A DNA stretch of 64,000 bases, taken from positions 1 to 64,000 of the forward strand of contig SSNP01000131.1 of assembly GCA_006937955.1 (NCBI GenBank), read 5' to 3'. How positions within the stretch are numbered: position 1 is the first letter of the stretch; every line of letters begins with the position of its first letter. The notes beneath the pieces are model-generated. The model searched no databases and had not been told where the DNA came from. It saw only the letters and a list, made by a program, of their open reading frames with translations. Below are positions 45,264 to 55,546 of this stretch, one piece after another. Source of the DNA: Pachypanchax playfairii (lineage: Eukaryota; Chordata; Actinopteri; Cyprinodontiformes; Aplocheilidae). The translations under genes were made by a program, and so were the position numbers.

Positions 45264-45367
45264 TTCTAGAGCAACATCATTGAGTCCATCCTGACCAGCT
45301 GCATGTGGTACTGTGAAGGACAACAAAATGCCTGCAGAGTGGTAAAGATTGCCACAAAGATCACCAG

Positions 45368-45620
45368 GGCCCTAATTTATCAATTGTTCGTACGCACAGA
45401 TCTGTGCGTATTTCGTACGTTCAAACAATTCTATGCATCGTGTGGTATTTATCAATTTGTACTTATGTTTAGAAATGTTCCTAAATAAAAGTACAGCTCT
45501 GGACATGAGTACGCACAGCATCTAGTGGTAGAACATGGTACCGAAATTCTGAAGCTCTCAGTGACCCACGCGTGTTCCTCATCCACAAATTATCTCTGAA
45601 GCAATTAGTAATTATGCGTG
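45368..45620 (-). mobile_element. Truncated Harbinger copy, same family as 2395-3499
   Basis: Starts AGGGCCCTAATTTATCAA and, in reverse complement, follows 3240-3495 of the first copy ('gcacaagta…ttgataaatac', 'gttctaccactaga', 'cacataattactaattg'). The other half is missing. Confidence 0.75.
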
Positions 45621-45625
45621 TTAAG

Positions 45626-46500
45626 TCAAGTCAAGTCAACTTTATTTATACAGCGCTTTAAGAACAGCGGCAGCTGATACAAAGCGCTGAACAAAGTTAA
45701 ACAGATAAAAAAGCCACAAAAGAATGTGAAACATTAAACATATATGAACAATAAAAACAAAGACTTAAAATAACAAGACAAAGATAGAAAGGCTCAAGAT
45801 GGGGGGAAAGCCAAGGCAAACAAGTAGGTTTTAAGTTGAGACTTAAAGACAGCCAGAGACGAGGCTTGTCGAATCTGTAGCGGTAGCAGGTTCCACAACC
45901 TCGGACCCGCCACAGAAAATGCTCTGTCCCCCCACATCTTCCGGCGAGACCGTGGCACCTTCAGCAGCACCATCTCAGCCGACCGAAGGGGNGTGAGCTG
46001 GAGCATGGAGCTGGAGAAGCTCCGAAAGATAGGAGGGAGCCAGAGCATTTAAAGATTTAAAAACATATAAAAGAATCTTAAAATGTACGCGGTAAGTTAC
46101 GGGCAACCAATGCAGAGAGGCCAGGATGGGGGAAATGTAATCTCTTTTTTTGGTGTTGGTCAAAATCCGTGCTGCAGCGTTCTGGACCAATTGAAGGCGT
46201 GAAAGATGTTTTTGAGGTATGCCAAATAAAAGTGCATTACAGTAATCTAGTCTGCTGGTGATGAAAGTGTGGATTACTGTTTCCAGGTCACACCGGGTTA
46301 AAAAATGTTTAGCCTTTCCTAAACGCCTGAGATGGAAAAAGCTGGCCTTCACAGTGGCACTTATCTGTCTGTCCAGGTTCAGCATGCTGTCCAACTGGAC
46401 ACCAAGACTAGTGACCACCGATTTTGTCTGTTTGGACAGAGGACCAAGATCAGCAGCTAAAGGCTGATGAGTGGGGGGGTTAAAAACTATAATTTCTGTT
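45626..46500 (-). mobile_element. 5'-truncated L2/CR1-type LINE
   Basis: Minus-strand text TEIIVFNPP, LGVQLDSMLNLDRQI, RLDYCNALLFGIPQ, LQLVQNAAARILT, ILASLHWLPVTYR and FKSLNALAPSYL is the post-RT C-terminal region of L2-like fish LINEs. It is followed in the other frame by RLWNLLPLQIRQASSLAVFK (45794-45860 region). The 3' end abuts AAGTC repeats (about 45622-45637), a simple-repeat tail typical of this group. The 'n' at 45992 is a single ambiguous base that breaks the frame rather than a gap. Confidence 0.8.
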
Positions 46501-46899
46501 AAAGAAGGGGAAGAGAAAGGCAGCCCGACTGATTTTGTGGCGAATCTAATCCCAGAGCTTTTGGGGAGAGACAACGTTAGCAGGCAGATAAAAATAGATC
46601 GGGCCCACTGTAGCTTGAGACTGAAGCCACAGCCTAATGAACAGCCACGGATCATCACTGCTAAGGTCCACAACGACCGGGATGTAATTGATATACTACA
46701 TCTCAACCAGCAAAAGGCACCATTGTACTACCATGGGGCCAGAGTTTCCATTTTCCCTGACTACACTGCAGAAGTCTCGGTACAGCGGCTAACCGAAGCT
46801 GGTGCAAAGTGCTCTCTTTGTTTGACTATAACAACATTTAATTCGCCGGCTGAAGCTGAACGATTTGCCAGCTCTTCAGGCTCTGTTGACGAAGTATAA
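46501..46899 (+). pseudogene. L1 ORF1 remnant (RNA-binding protein)
   Basis: Open to the stop at 46899. Text FVANLIPELLG, then KIDRAHCSLRLKP, PRIITAKVHNDRDVIDIL and GARVSIFPDYTAEV matches the RRM-like plus C-terminal region of L1-Tx1 ORF1 proteins, which coat the element RNA. The coiled-coil N-terminal half is lost where the L2-like LINE (to about 46500) begins. The ATG at 46471 is inside that LINE and is not the real start. Confidence 0.7.
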
Positions 46900-47565
46900 T
46901 TCACAAGAGTTTGACTACCTTCACATTCCATTTGCCTATTTGTGTATTTTCTGGTAAATCTTTCTCTATCCAGTTATGATAAACGTTAAGATCCAACACC
47001 TGTTCTCAGTTGACTAATATGCAGTCAAAAGGACGGTTGGTGCGCATTCTGTGATTTATTTACTGTAGAATACATGATACTCTTGCTCTGAATCAGAGCA
47101 CGGGGCCTATTTTGCCAATTGTTTCTTTTTTGCTCTTCTATCCACGTTAGGATGTGTTATTGGGAGTGCACCGTTTTACTTTTGTACATACTTAGTGTCG
47201 CTGTACTCGTCAAAAGTTTCATGTACATTTTAATATTTGGATTGGATCTTCCTCAGGTTGTGCACAATTTAATTTTTGTTATGTTAAATAGATTGTAAGA
47301 CGTGTGCATGGGGTTCTATGTTAAGTTGGATTTTTTGCGTGCAGTCAGGCTGGCTCTGTTTCCCGGCAGCCTCCCTTTTTTATCATGGGGGTGTTCCGCT
47401 TTTTTCTTTTCTTTGTCTGGGGTTTTGGATTCATTGGGGGGGGGTTACATGTTCCTAATTATGTGTTAGTTCTGTTTGTTGTCGTAAGTGTCAGCTCTTC
47501 AATTTTCACATCTCAAATCTTACATTTTGTCCTTCCATGTAGATCTATGTAATTGGTGCGATTAG

Positions 47566-48082
47566 GGTGTGGATGAGCCAGATTAATTTTACAACCTGGA
47601 ACCGTAGGGGTATGGGCAAAGCTCTTGAACATGGTAAAGTATTTTCACATCTAAAGTCTCTGTCCTCTGATATAATTTTTTTTGCAGGAAACCCATGTCC
47701 ATCCTTCAGAGCAGAGGCGATTGAGATCAGTGTGGGTGTCACAGGTGTATCATTCCACCTTCTCTTCAAGGGCAAGAGGGGTTGCCATTCTTGTTCACAG
47801 AACCATTCAATTTATATTCGAATCTCAGACATGTGATCATGTGAGGTTCATTCTTGTTACAGGTCAATTCCTTCCTCTTAGTCCTCTTAAACATCTATGC
47901 CCCTAACTTCGATAGTCCTGACTTTTTCAGCAAAATATTCAACCTCGTTTCACAATATAATGATCATAACATCATTATTGGTGGTGATTTTAACTGTTAT
48001 TTCGATCCGTTGTTGGATAGGTTATCTGCGTCCGTGGCCCCAGCATTGAAGGCTGTTTCTGTACTTAGTACCCTCACTAAAT
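47566..48082 (+). pseudogene. L1 ORF2 endonuclease domain, two frameshifts
   Basis: SQINFTTWNRRGMGKALEHG, LKSLSSDIIFFA, then in a second frame QETHVHPSEQRRLRS and RGVAILVHRTIQFI, then in a third VLLNIYAPNFDSPDF and HNIIIGGDFNCYFDPLLDR. These are the APE-like endonuclease blocks (WN, Q-E-T-H, GGDFN). The final endonuclease block with the catalytic histidine (S-D-H) is missing because of the SINE insertion and an adjacent deletion. Confidence 0.85.
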
Positions 48083-48344
48083 GGTAAATGTCCTGTATTT
48101 GTATAGTGCTTTTCTAGTCATTCAGATCACTCAAAGCGCTTTCACACTACAAGTTTTACATTCACACAACCCGATATGTAGGCCGGGGGGAGAGGGTGGG
48201 AGCTAACACTCACACAATCCGATGTGTAAATCGGGGGGCAACATGGTGTTCAGTGTCTTGCCCAACGACACTTCGACATGTGGTGGTGGAAGCCTGGATC
48301 GATCCACCAACCTTCCGATTGGGAAACAACCGCTCTAACCACTG
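48083..48344 (-). repeat. tRNA-derived SINE inserted in L1
   Basis: In reverse it shows box A (TTCAGTGGTTAGAGCGGTTG, about 48325-48344) and box B (TGGATCGATCCAGG, about 48292-48305) with normal spacing. The body ends 'aaatggtaaatg'. Flanks CACTAAATGG and CACTGAAATTGG look like an imperfect target duplication. Confidence 0.75.
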
Positions 48345-48430
48345 AAATTGGAAATTCAACCCCTCTTTATATTTAGATGTCTCTTTTAAGGATTACTTAT
48401 CTACTAAAATTACAGAATTTTTACAATTTA

Positions 48431-50032
48431 CAGTGGGGCAAAAAAGTATTTAGTCAGCCACCAATTGTGTAAGTTCTCCCACTTAAAAAGATCAGAGAGG
48501 CCTGTAATTTTCATCATAGGTATACCTCAACTATGAGAGACAAAATGAGGAAAAAAAATCCAGAAAATCACATTGTCTGATTTTTAAAGAATTTATTTGC
48601 AAATTATGGTGGAAAATAAGTATTTGGTCAATAACAAAAGTTAATCTCAATACTTTGTTATATAGCCTTTGTTGGCAATGACAGAGGTCAAACGTTTTCT
48701 GTAAGTCTTCACAAGGTTTTCACACACTGTTGCTGGTATTTTGGCCCATTCCTCCATGCAGATCTCCTCTAGAGCAGTGATGTTTTGGGGCTGACGCTGG
48801 GCAACACGGACTTTCAACTCCCTCCAGAGATTTTCTATGGGGTTGAGATCTGGAGACTGGCTAGGCCACTCCAGGACCTTGAAATGCTTCTTACGAAGCC
48901 ACTCCTTCGTTGCCCGGGCGGTGTGTTTGGGATCATTGTCATGCTGAAAGACCCAGCCACGTCTCATTTTCAATGCCCTTGCTGATGGAAGGAGGTTTTC
49001 ACTCAAAATCTTACGATACATGGCCCCATTCATTCTTTCCTTTACACGGATCAGTCGTCCTGGTCCCCTTGCAGAAAAACAGCCCCAAAGCATGATGTTT
49101 CCACCCCCATGCTTTACAGTAGGTATGGTGTTCTTTGGATCCAACTCAGCATTCTTTCCCCTCCAAACACGACAAGTTGAGTTTCTACCAAAAAGTTCTA
49201 TTTTGGTTTCATCTGACCATATGATGTTCTCCCAATCCTCTTCTGGATCATCCAAATGCTCTCTAGCAAACCGCAGACAGGCCTGGACGTGTCCTGGCTT
49301 CAGCAGGGGGACACGTCTGGCACTGCAGGATTTGAGTCCCTGGCGGCGTAGTGTGTTACTGATGGTAGCCTTTGTTACTTTGGTCCCAGCTCTCTGCAGG
49401 TCATTCACTAGGTCCCTCCGTGTGGTTCTGGGATTTTTGCTCACCGTTCTTGTGATCATTTTGACCCCACGGGGTGAGATCTTGCGTGGAGCCCCAGATC
49501 GAGGGAGATTATCAGTGGTCTTGTATGTCTTCCATTTTCTAATAATTGCTCCCACAGTTGATTTCTTCACACCAAGCTGCTTACCTATTGCAGATTCAGT
49601 CTTCCCAGCCTGGTGAAGGTCTACAATTTTGTTTCTGGTGTCCTTTGACAGCTCTTTGGTCTTGGCCATAGTGGAGTTTGGAGCGTGACTGTTTGAGGTT
49701 GTGGACAGGTGTCTTTTATACTGATAACGAGTTCACACAGGTGCCATTAATACAGGTAACGAGTGGAGGACCGAGGAGCCTCTTAAAGAAGTTACAGGTC
49801 TGTGAAAGCCAGAAATCTTACTTGTTTGTAGGTGACCAAATACTTATTTTCCACCATAATTTGCAAATAAATTCTTTAAAAATCAGACAATGTGATTTTC
49901 TGGATTTTTTTTCCTCATTTTGTCTCTCATAGTTGAGGTATACCTATGATGAAAATTACAGGCCTCTCTGATCTTTTTAAGTGGGAGAACTTACACAATT
50001 GGTGGCTGACTAAATACTTTTTTGCCCCACTG
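48431..50032 (-). mobile_element. Tc1-like transposon copy 3, structurally complete, 1602 bp
   Basis: CAGTGGGGC ends with TA on both sides (48429-48430, 50033-50034). Removing the element and one TA restores a continuous L1 frame across the site, which confirms a precise insertion into L1. Confidence 0.96.
48647..49669 (-). CDS. Tc1-like DD34E transposase, copy 3, intact
   Basis: 340 residues, catalytic triad D153, D244, E279 and helix-turn-helix region all present. Cys131 (others of this family here have Arg) is shared only with copy 4, marking the two as a subfamily; Glu301 is the majority residue. It differs from copy 1 at only two positions (131 and 301). Confidence 0.95.
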   Translation of the reverse strand: MAKTKELSKDTRNKIVDLHQAGKTESAIGKQLGVKKSTVGAIIRKWKTYKTTDNLPRSGAPRKISPRGVKMITRTVSKNPRTTRRDLVNDLQRAGTKVTKATISNTLRRQGLKSCSARRVPLLKPGHVQACLRFAREHLDDPEEDWENIIWSDETKIELFGRNSTCRVWRGKNAELDPKNTIPTVKHGGGNIMLWGCFSARGPGRLIRVKERMNGAMYRKILSENLLPSARALKMRRGWVFQHDNDPKHTARATKEWLRKKHFKVLEWPSQSPDLNPIENLWRELKVRVAQRQPQNITALEEICMEEWAKIPATVCENLVKTYRKRLTSVIANKGYITKY

Positions 50033-50034
50033 TA

Positions 50035-50441
50035 ATAACAACAGCACGATCTCAGATTCAGCTTTGTGGGAGACCTTTAAAGTCGTTATTAGAGGACACG
50101 TCATTGCATATCAAGCATCTCGTAAAAGGGACAAACTTAGGCTGCGTACGAACATTGAGGCAGAATTAGCTGATTTAGAGGAGAAATATTGCGATACTGG
50201 TGAGGAAGATACACTTAATACCATCCTTAAATTGAAATATGACTACAACCTGTTGCTGGGAGAACAAGTTATGGAGTGTATTCTCAGACTAAGGCAGAAG
50301 CATTTTGAGCTTGGAGAGAAGGCTGACAAGGTGCTTTCTAGACAACTGAAAGGCATTCATGCAGACCGGGCAATACATAGAATTCTCTCTTCCATTGGTC
50401 AGTTGCTGATTGACCACAAATTGATAAACGACAGATTGTCG
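50035..50441 (+). pseudogene. L1 ORF2 segment between endonuclease and RT
   Basis: Text SDSALWETFKVVIRGHVIAY, then RKRDKLRLRTNIEAELADLE, KLKYDYNLLLGEQV and IHRILSSIGQLL, typical of the linker between endonuclease and RT in L1-Tx1. The frame is open here; it ends at the L2-like LINE. Confidence 0.8.
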
Positions 50442-52972
50442 TGGCATGATGGCGCCAGCGTGTTCGGCTGCTCGTCTGTCACTCTCTGTAATTTTCATCC
50501 TTTTTTCTCCTCCTGTGCGCTGTTGCTGAAGTCTTCTCAGTGGCTCTGGTCTAAGATAGACTCTCCCTCCTGGAACTCTGTTTTTCACCTAGATGCTCCA
50601 GGGATAATCATCTTTATCACAAGGAGAGTCTGAGATATTTTTTTCCTGATGTCCCAGCGTCGCTATGGTGCTCACCTTTCCAGTGTCGGACGGGGAAACG
50701 GCGCCGCCGTTGAGGCAAGCGTGTGGGTTGCTTGGTCCACCTTCGAGCTGGTTTTACCACCTACAAATGTCCTCTCCGAGGTCGTGCGGCATCAGGGCTC
50801 CAATGCTGCTTTCCCGCCTGCCTTTCTGGGGGTCGGAACTACCTGCCTAGGCCCTGTGAGAGGTGTCATCGTGGAACAGTTCTCTCCAACCTTAGACCTC
50901 TGGACCGCGCCCCCCTGTCTATGGATCGGAGGCTATTTCTACGCTGTCCCTAAGGTACGCCCTGCTTAACGCCCGGTCGATCAACAACAAAACCTTCATC
51001 CTGAAAGATTATTTTATTGATCGACATTTGGATATTTTCTGTTTAACCTAGTCCTGGACCGTCCCTCGTGAGTTGGCTCCCATTACTGAACTGCTTCCTG
51101 CGGATTGCTCATATTTTATTGTCCCTAGGCCATCAGGCCGTGGTGGAGGGCTTTTAACTGTTTTTAAGTCTTCTATTCCTGTAAGTTTTGCCTGGGATTG
51201 ATGGATATTACCAGTTTTGAACTATTGACTTTTGAGCTGGGCCTCTCACCATGTATCCTCTGCGCATTAATTTACCGTCCTCCCAAGCCGAGTCCTGATT
51301 TTATCCCCAGTTTGCTGAACTTTTATCTGTTCGCTGCACTAAATATGACGAAGTCCTCATCCTCGGAGACTTAAATATCCATGTTTGCTGCCCGGGGAAA
51401 CCTCTTGTTGCAGATTTTTGGAATCTTATGGATTCATTTGATTTATGCCAGTTTATTGACTTTCCTACTCATGAACAATCACATATTTTGGACCTGGTTC
51501 TTGCGCATGAGTCTTTGGTGTCTGATCTGATGGCTGATGATGTTCGTCTGTCTGATCAATCCACTATATTGTTTTCTGTGAACATAGTGCAACTGCTTCC
51601 CCGGGCCCGTTCTATGAGGCACAGGTCCCGGGTGATCACTCCTTCTGTAATGGACCAATTCTCCTCGCTTTTTGTTAATTCTCAGCCTCAATACGAGGGT
51701 GGTCCCACGACTGTTTAAGCACGCAATGGTGCAGCCTGTCTTGGAAAAACAGAATCTGGACCCAAATACCCTGGAAAGTTATCACCCCATCTCAAAGCTT
51801 CCTTTTCTTTCGAAGCTGTTAGAAAAGGTTGTTTCTTCCCAGATTTTAAGAGTTTTTATGTGTGTTTAAAGTTTTTGACCTCTTTTTGTCTGGTTTTCGT
51901 CCCTTTCACTCTACTGAATCTGCACATCTGCAGGTTTTTAATGATATCCTCCTGGCTACTGACTCAGGATCATGGATCAGGATGTCCTTTTATTGTTATT
52001 AGACCTCTCAGCCGCCCATGACACAGTTGATCATATGATCCTCATTGATCGGTTAAATTGTGTTGTAGGCATCAGGGGTTCTGCACTTGCCTGGTTTGAC
52101 TCTTACCTGCTGGACAGATGTTTGCGTGTTCATTTAGAAGATTGTGTCTCGAAGCCGACCAGATTGTTCTGTGGTGTCCCACAGGGTTCGATCCTGGGCC
52201 CACTTCTTTTTAACTTATGTGGGTTATCATCTGTATGCTGATGACTGTCAACTCTACTTTTCTTTAAAGTATGGGGAATCGGTGCAACCTATTCTAGACT
52301 GTCTCAGTGACATCAAGTCATGGTTAGCTGCGAATTTCCTCCACCTGAATGAATCAAAGACTGAGCTGGCTTTGTTTACCCTTAATGGTTCTGCTGCTAA
52401 AAAGCTGATTTTAACTCCTGACTTGTCTGCCTTGTTGAAACCATCAGTTGTCAATCTTGGTGTGACAATGGATCCTAAACTATGCATGGAAAAACATATA
52501 AATCAGGTTGTGAAATCCTGTTTTTAACAACTTTGTCATCTGCGTCAGCTAAAGCCTGTTTTGAATAAGCAAGAAACGGTGGTTCATGCTTTTGTCACCT
52601 CTTGATTGGACTATGCTAATTCCATACTCTATAGTGCTGCCTCAACGTCTTTAGCCCGTCTTCAGGCGACTCAGAATGCTGCCCCCAGTTCATTACTGGA
52701 ACCGGACGCTGTGAACATATCTCCCCAGTCTTAGCCTGCCTACAATGGCTTCCAGTCCAATATGGGATTAAATTTAAAATGTTACTGTTTACATTTAAGG
52801 CACTTAATTATCTTGCCTCACCCTACCTTTTCGCAGTTGCTTAGTTGGTATATCCCGGCTCGTTCCCTCCGCTCGTCTGACCAACATATTTTGTGTGTCC
52901 CTTGAGGTCATGTAGGAAAACTGTTTTTAATGGAAGGGCCTCTTTAAGAAATAACTACAAAGTCCTGAAATA
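50442..52972 (+). mobile_element. L2/CR1-like LINE inserted in L1
   Basis: Starts 'tggcatgatggcgccagcg', a 5' UTR-like GC-rich leader. Coding text, in several frames: LLNARSINNKTFILKDYFID (about 50965-51025), GRGGGLLTVFKSS (about 51140), ILGDLNIHVC-like (51360), FDLCQFIDFPTHEQSHILDL, LDLSAAHDTVDHMILIDRLN, CGVPQGSILGPLLF and YADDCQLYFSLK (RT catalytic YADD, 52240), then RLQATQNAA and HLIILP to SLRSSDQ (52880). It is nearly full length but carries numerous frameshifts and stops. It is the same superfamily as the fragment at 45626-46500. Confidence 0.82.
51972..52527 (+). pseudogene. Reverse transcriptase domain of the L2-like LINE
   Basis: LLLLDLSAAHDTVDHMILID (RT block with the first aspartate) to GVPQGSILGP in one frame, then a frameshift near 52210 to HLYADDCQLYFSLKYG (the YADD motif) and NFLHLNESKTELALFTL, GVTMDPKLCMEKHI. 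All main RT blocks are present, and one frameshift separates the first from the YADD block. Confidence 0.85.
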
Positions 52973-53516
52973 TGTATGAAATGGCCTCTTTAATAAATTT
53001 GGATTTGGATCAAAATTCGTGAATATGGTAAAATTGCTTTATGCTTGTCCTCGATCATCTGTTTTCACCAACTATGAGAGGTTGCTCCTGTTTCTTTTAC
53101 ATTGTGGCACCAGGCAGGGTTGCTGCCTCTCACCTATGCTTTTTACTTTAGCTCTTGAGCCGCTGACCACAACTGTCAGAGCCGACACCCATATTACTGG
53201 TATAAATTATCAGATTTTAACATCGGTCTTTATGCAGCTGACATCATATTGGCTCGCTCAGATCTAAAGACCTCCCTTCCACCACTTCTCTAACTGATAG
53301 ATAGCTTTGGCCGCCTTTCTGGATTTACTATAAACTGGAAGAAATCAGTACTTATGCCCCTGTCGAATGGTCTATACCCCAATTTCCTCTCTGGTTTGCC
53401 CTTTAAGGTCTCCCATGAATATTTCTCATACCTGGGAATTAACATTCCTAGGAATCCAAAACTTATAATAGATAAATGGAGGCTTCTCACGCTTTCAATG
53501 ATTGGCCGTATCAATA
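52973..53516 (+). pseudogene. L1 RT end
   Basis: NMVKLLYACPRSSVFTNYER, GTRQGCCLSPMLFTLALEPL and IGRINI-preceding text LIIDKWRLLTLSM show the second half of the L1 RT. In the F-A-D-D position (about 53235) the text is YAADIILARSDL-like, read across a frameshift. The blocks before it are missing. Confidence 0.75.
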
Positions 53517-53735
53517 TACAGTGGGGCAAAAAAGTATTTAGTCAGCCACCAGTTGTGTAAGTTCTCCCACTGAAAAAGATCAGAGAGGCCTGTAATTTTC
53601 ATCATAGGTATACCTCAACTATGAGAGACAAAATGAGGAAAAAGAAATCCAGAAAATCACATTGTCTGATTTTTAAAGAATTTATTTGCAAATTATGGTG
53701 GAAAGTAAGTATTTGGTCAATAACAAAAGTTAATC

Positions 53736-54758
53736 TCAATACTTTGTTATATAGCCTTTGTTGGAAATGACAGAGGTCAAACGTTTTCTGTAAGTCTTCA
53801 CAAGGTTTTCACACACTGTTGCTGGTATTTTGGCCCATTCCTCCATGCAGATCTCCTCTAGAGCAGTGATGTTTTGGGGCTGACGCTGGGCAACACGGAC
53901 TTTCAACTCCCTCCAGAGATTTTCTATGGGGTTGAGATCTGGAGACTGGCTAGGCCACTCCAGGACCTTGAAATGCTTCTTACGAAGCCACTCCTTCGTT
54001 GCCCGGGCGGTGTGTTTGGGATCATTGTCATGCTGAAAGACCCAGCCACGTCTCATTTTCAATGCCCTTGCTGATGGAAGGAGGTTTTCACTCAAAATCT
54101 TACGATACATGGCCCCATTCATTCTTTCCTTTACACGGATCAGTCGTCCTGGTCCCCTTGCAGAAAAACAGCCCCAAAGCATGATGTTTCCACCCCCATG
54201 CTTTACAGTAGGTATGGTGTTCTTTGGATCCAACTCAGCATTCTTTCCCCTCCAAACACGACAAGTTGAGTTTCTACCAAAAAGTTCTATTTTGGTTTCA
54301 TCTGACCATATGATGTTCTCCCAATCCTCTTCTGGATCATCCAAATGCTCTCTAGCAAACCGCAGACAGGCCTGGACGTGTCCTGGCTTCAGCAGGGGGA
54401 CACGTCTGGCACTGCAGGATTTGAGTCCCTGGCGGCGTAGTGTGTTACTGATGGTAGCCTTTGTTACTTTGGTCCCAGCTCTCTGCAGGTCATTCACTAG
54501 GTCCCTCCGTGTGGTTCTGGGATTTTTGCTCACCGTTCTTGTGATCATTTTGACCCCACGGGGTGAGATCTTGCGTGGAGCCCCAGATCGAGGGAGATTA
54601 TCAGTGGTCTTGTATGTCTTCCATTTTCTAATAATTGCTCCCACAGTTGATTTCTTCACACCAAGCTGCTTACCTATTGCAGATTCAGTCTTCCCAGCCT
54701 GGTGAAGGTCTACAATTTTGTTTCTGGTGTCCTTTGACAGCTCTTTGGTCTTGGCCAT
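53736..54758 (-). CDS. Tc1-like DD34E transposase, copy 4, intact
   Basis: 340 residues with intact D153, D244 and E279. It carries Cys131 as in copy 3 and a private Ser332 (SVISNKGY where others read SVIANKGY). The inverted repeats have private variants too (GGAAAGTAAG in the inner motif). Nothing in the frame is broken. Confidence 0.94.
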   Translation of the reverse strand: MAKTKELSKDTRNKIVDLHQAGKTESAIGKQLGVKKSTVGAIIRKWKTYKTTDNLPRSGAPRKISPRGVKMITRTVSKNPRTTRRDLVNDLQRAGTKVTKATISNTLRRQGLKSCSARRVPLLKPGHVQACLRFAREHLDDPEEDWENIIWSDETKIELFGRNSTCRVWRGKNAELDPKNTIPTVKHGGGNIMLWGCFSARGPGRLIRVKERMNGAMYRKILSENLLPSARALKMRRGWVFQHDNDPKHTARATKEWLRKKHFKVLEWPSQSPDLNPIENLWRELKVRVAQRQPQNITALEEICMEEWAKIPATVCENLVKTYRKRLTSVISNKGYITKY

Positions 54759-55028
54759 AGTGGAGTTTGGAGCGTGACTGTTTGCGGTTGTGGACAGGTG
54801 TCTTTTATACTGATAACGAGTTCACACAGGTGCCATTAATACAGGTAACGAGTGGAGGACCAAGGAGCCTCTTAAAGAAGTTACAGGTCTGTGAAAGCCA
54901 GAAATCTTACTTGTTTGTAGGTGACCAAATACTTATTTTCCACCATAATTTGCAAATAAATTCTTTAAAAATCAGACAATGTGATTTTCTGGATTTTTTT
55001 TTCTCATTTTCTCTCTCATAGTTGAGGN

Positions 55029-55450
55029 CAGAAAATCACATTGTCTGATTTTTAAAGAATTTATTTGCAAATTATGGTGGAAAGTAAGTATTTGGTCAAT
55101 AACAAAAGTTAATCTCAATACTTTGTTATATAGCCTTTGTTGGAAATGACAGAGGTCAAACGTTTTCTGTAAGTCTTCACAAGGTTTTCACACACTGTTG
55201 CTGGTATTTTGGCCCATTCCTCCATGCAGATCTCCTCTAGAGCAGTGATGTTTTGGGGCTGACGCTGGGCAACACGGACTTTCAACTCCCTCCAGAGATT
55301 TTCTATGGGGTTGAGATCTGGAGACTGGCTAGGCCACTCCAGGACCTTGAAATGCTTCTTACGAAGCCACTCCTTCGTTGCCCGGGCGGTGTGTTTGGGA
55401 TCATTGTCATGCTGAAAGACCCAGCCACGTCTCATTTTCAATGCCCTTGC
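55029..55450 (-). repeat. Duplicate of 53650-54071 of Tc1 copy 4 after an 'n' (likely artefact)
   Basis: Matches 53650-54071 at a constant offset of 1379 and shares copy 4's private variants (GGAAAGTAAG, TTGGAAATGA, Ser332). The sequence before the 'n' (…GTTGAGG) continues without loss after the block (TATACCTATG…), so the block interrupts an otherwise intact terminal repeat. Confidence 0.93.
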
Positions 55451-55546
55451 TATACCTATGATGAAAATTACAGGCCTCTCTGATCTTTTTAAGTGGGAGA
55501 ACTTACACAATTGGTGGCTGACTAAATACTTTTTTGCCCCACTGTA

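Larger units (their letters stand above)
44694..45366 (+). mobile_element. Non-LTR retrotransposon C-terminal fragment split by hAT MITEs
   Basis: 44694-44815 encodes HISGDLIWTQVVRKAQQQLY and FQRRKFCMSPQNL; 45272-45366 continues with ESILTSCMWYCEGQQNACR and KIATKIT. These join across the MITE pair at 44817-45263. The order is that of a LINE polyprotein segment just after the RT domain, directly upstream of the type found at 10320-10720. Confidence 0.65.
53519..55544 (-). mobile_element. Tc1-like transposon copy 4, complete but with a spurious 423-bp block
   Basis: CAGTGGGGC ends with TA (53517-53518, 55545-55546) in L1 RT text. Its right terminal repeat is split by 55028-55450 ('n' plus a block). 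Without that interval the element is 1603 bp, one base longer than its relatives because of one extra base in 'gaggaaaaagaaatcc'. Removing the element restores the L1 frame. Confidence 0.93.

Noticed and set aside
45992..45992. Assembly gap at this 'n'
   Set aside because: LINE text continues on both sides without duplication; it looks like one ambiguous base in a G run.
50649..50969. 106-residue frame as an independent gene
   Set aside because: It is the 5' coding region of the L2-like LINE read across a damaged frame.
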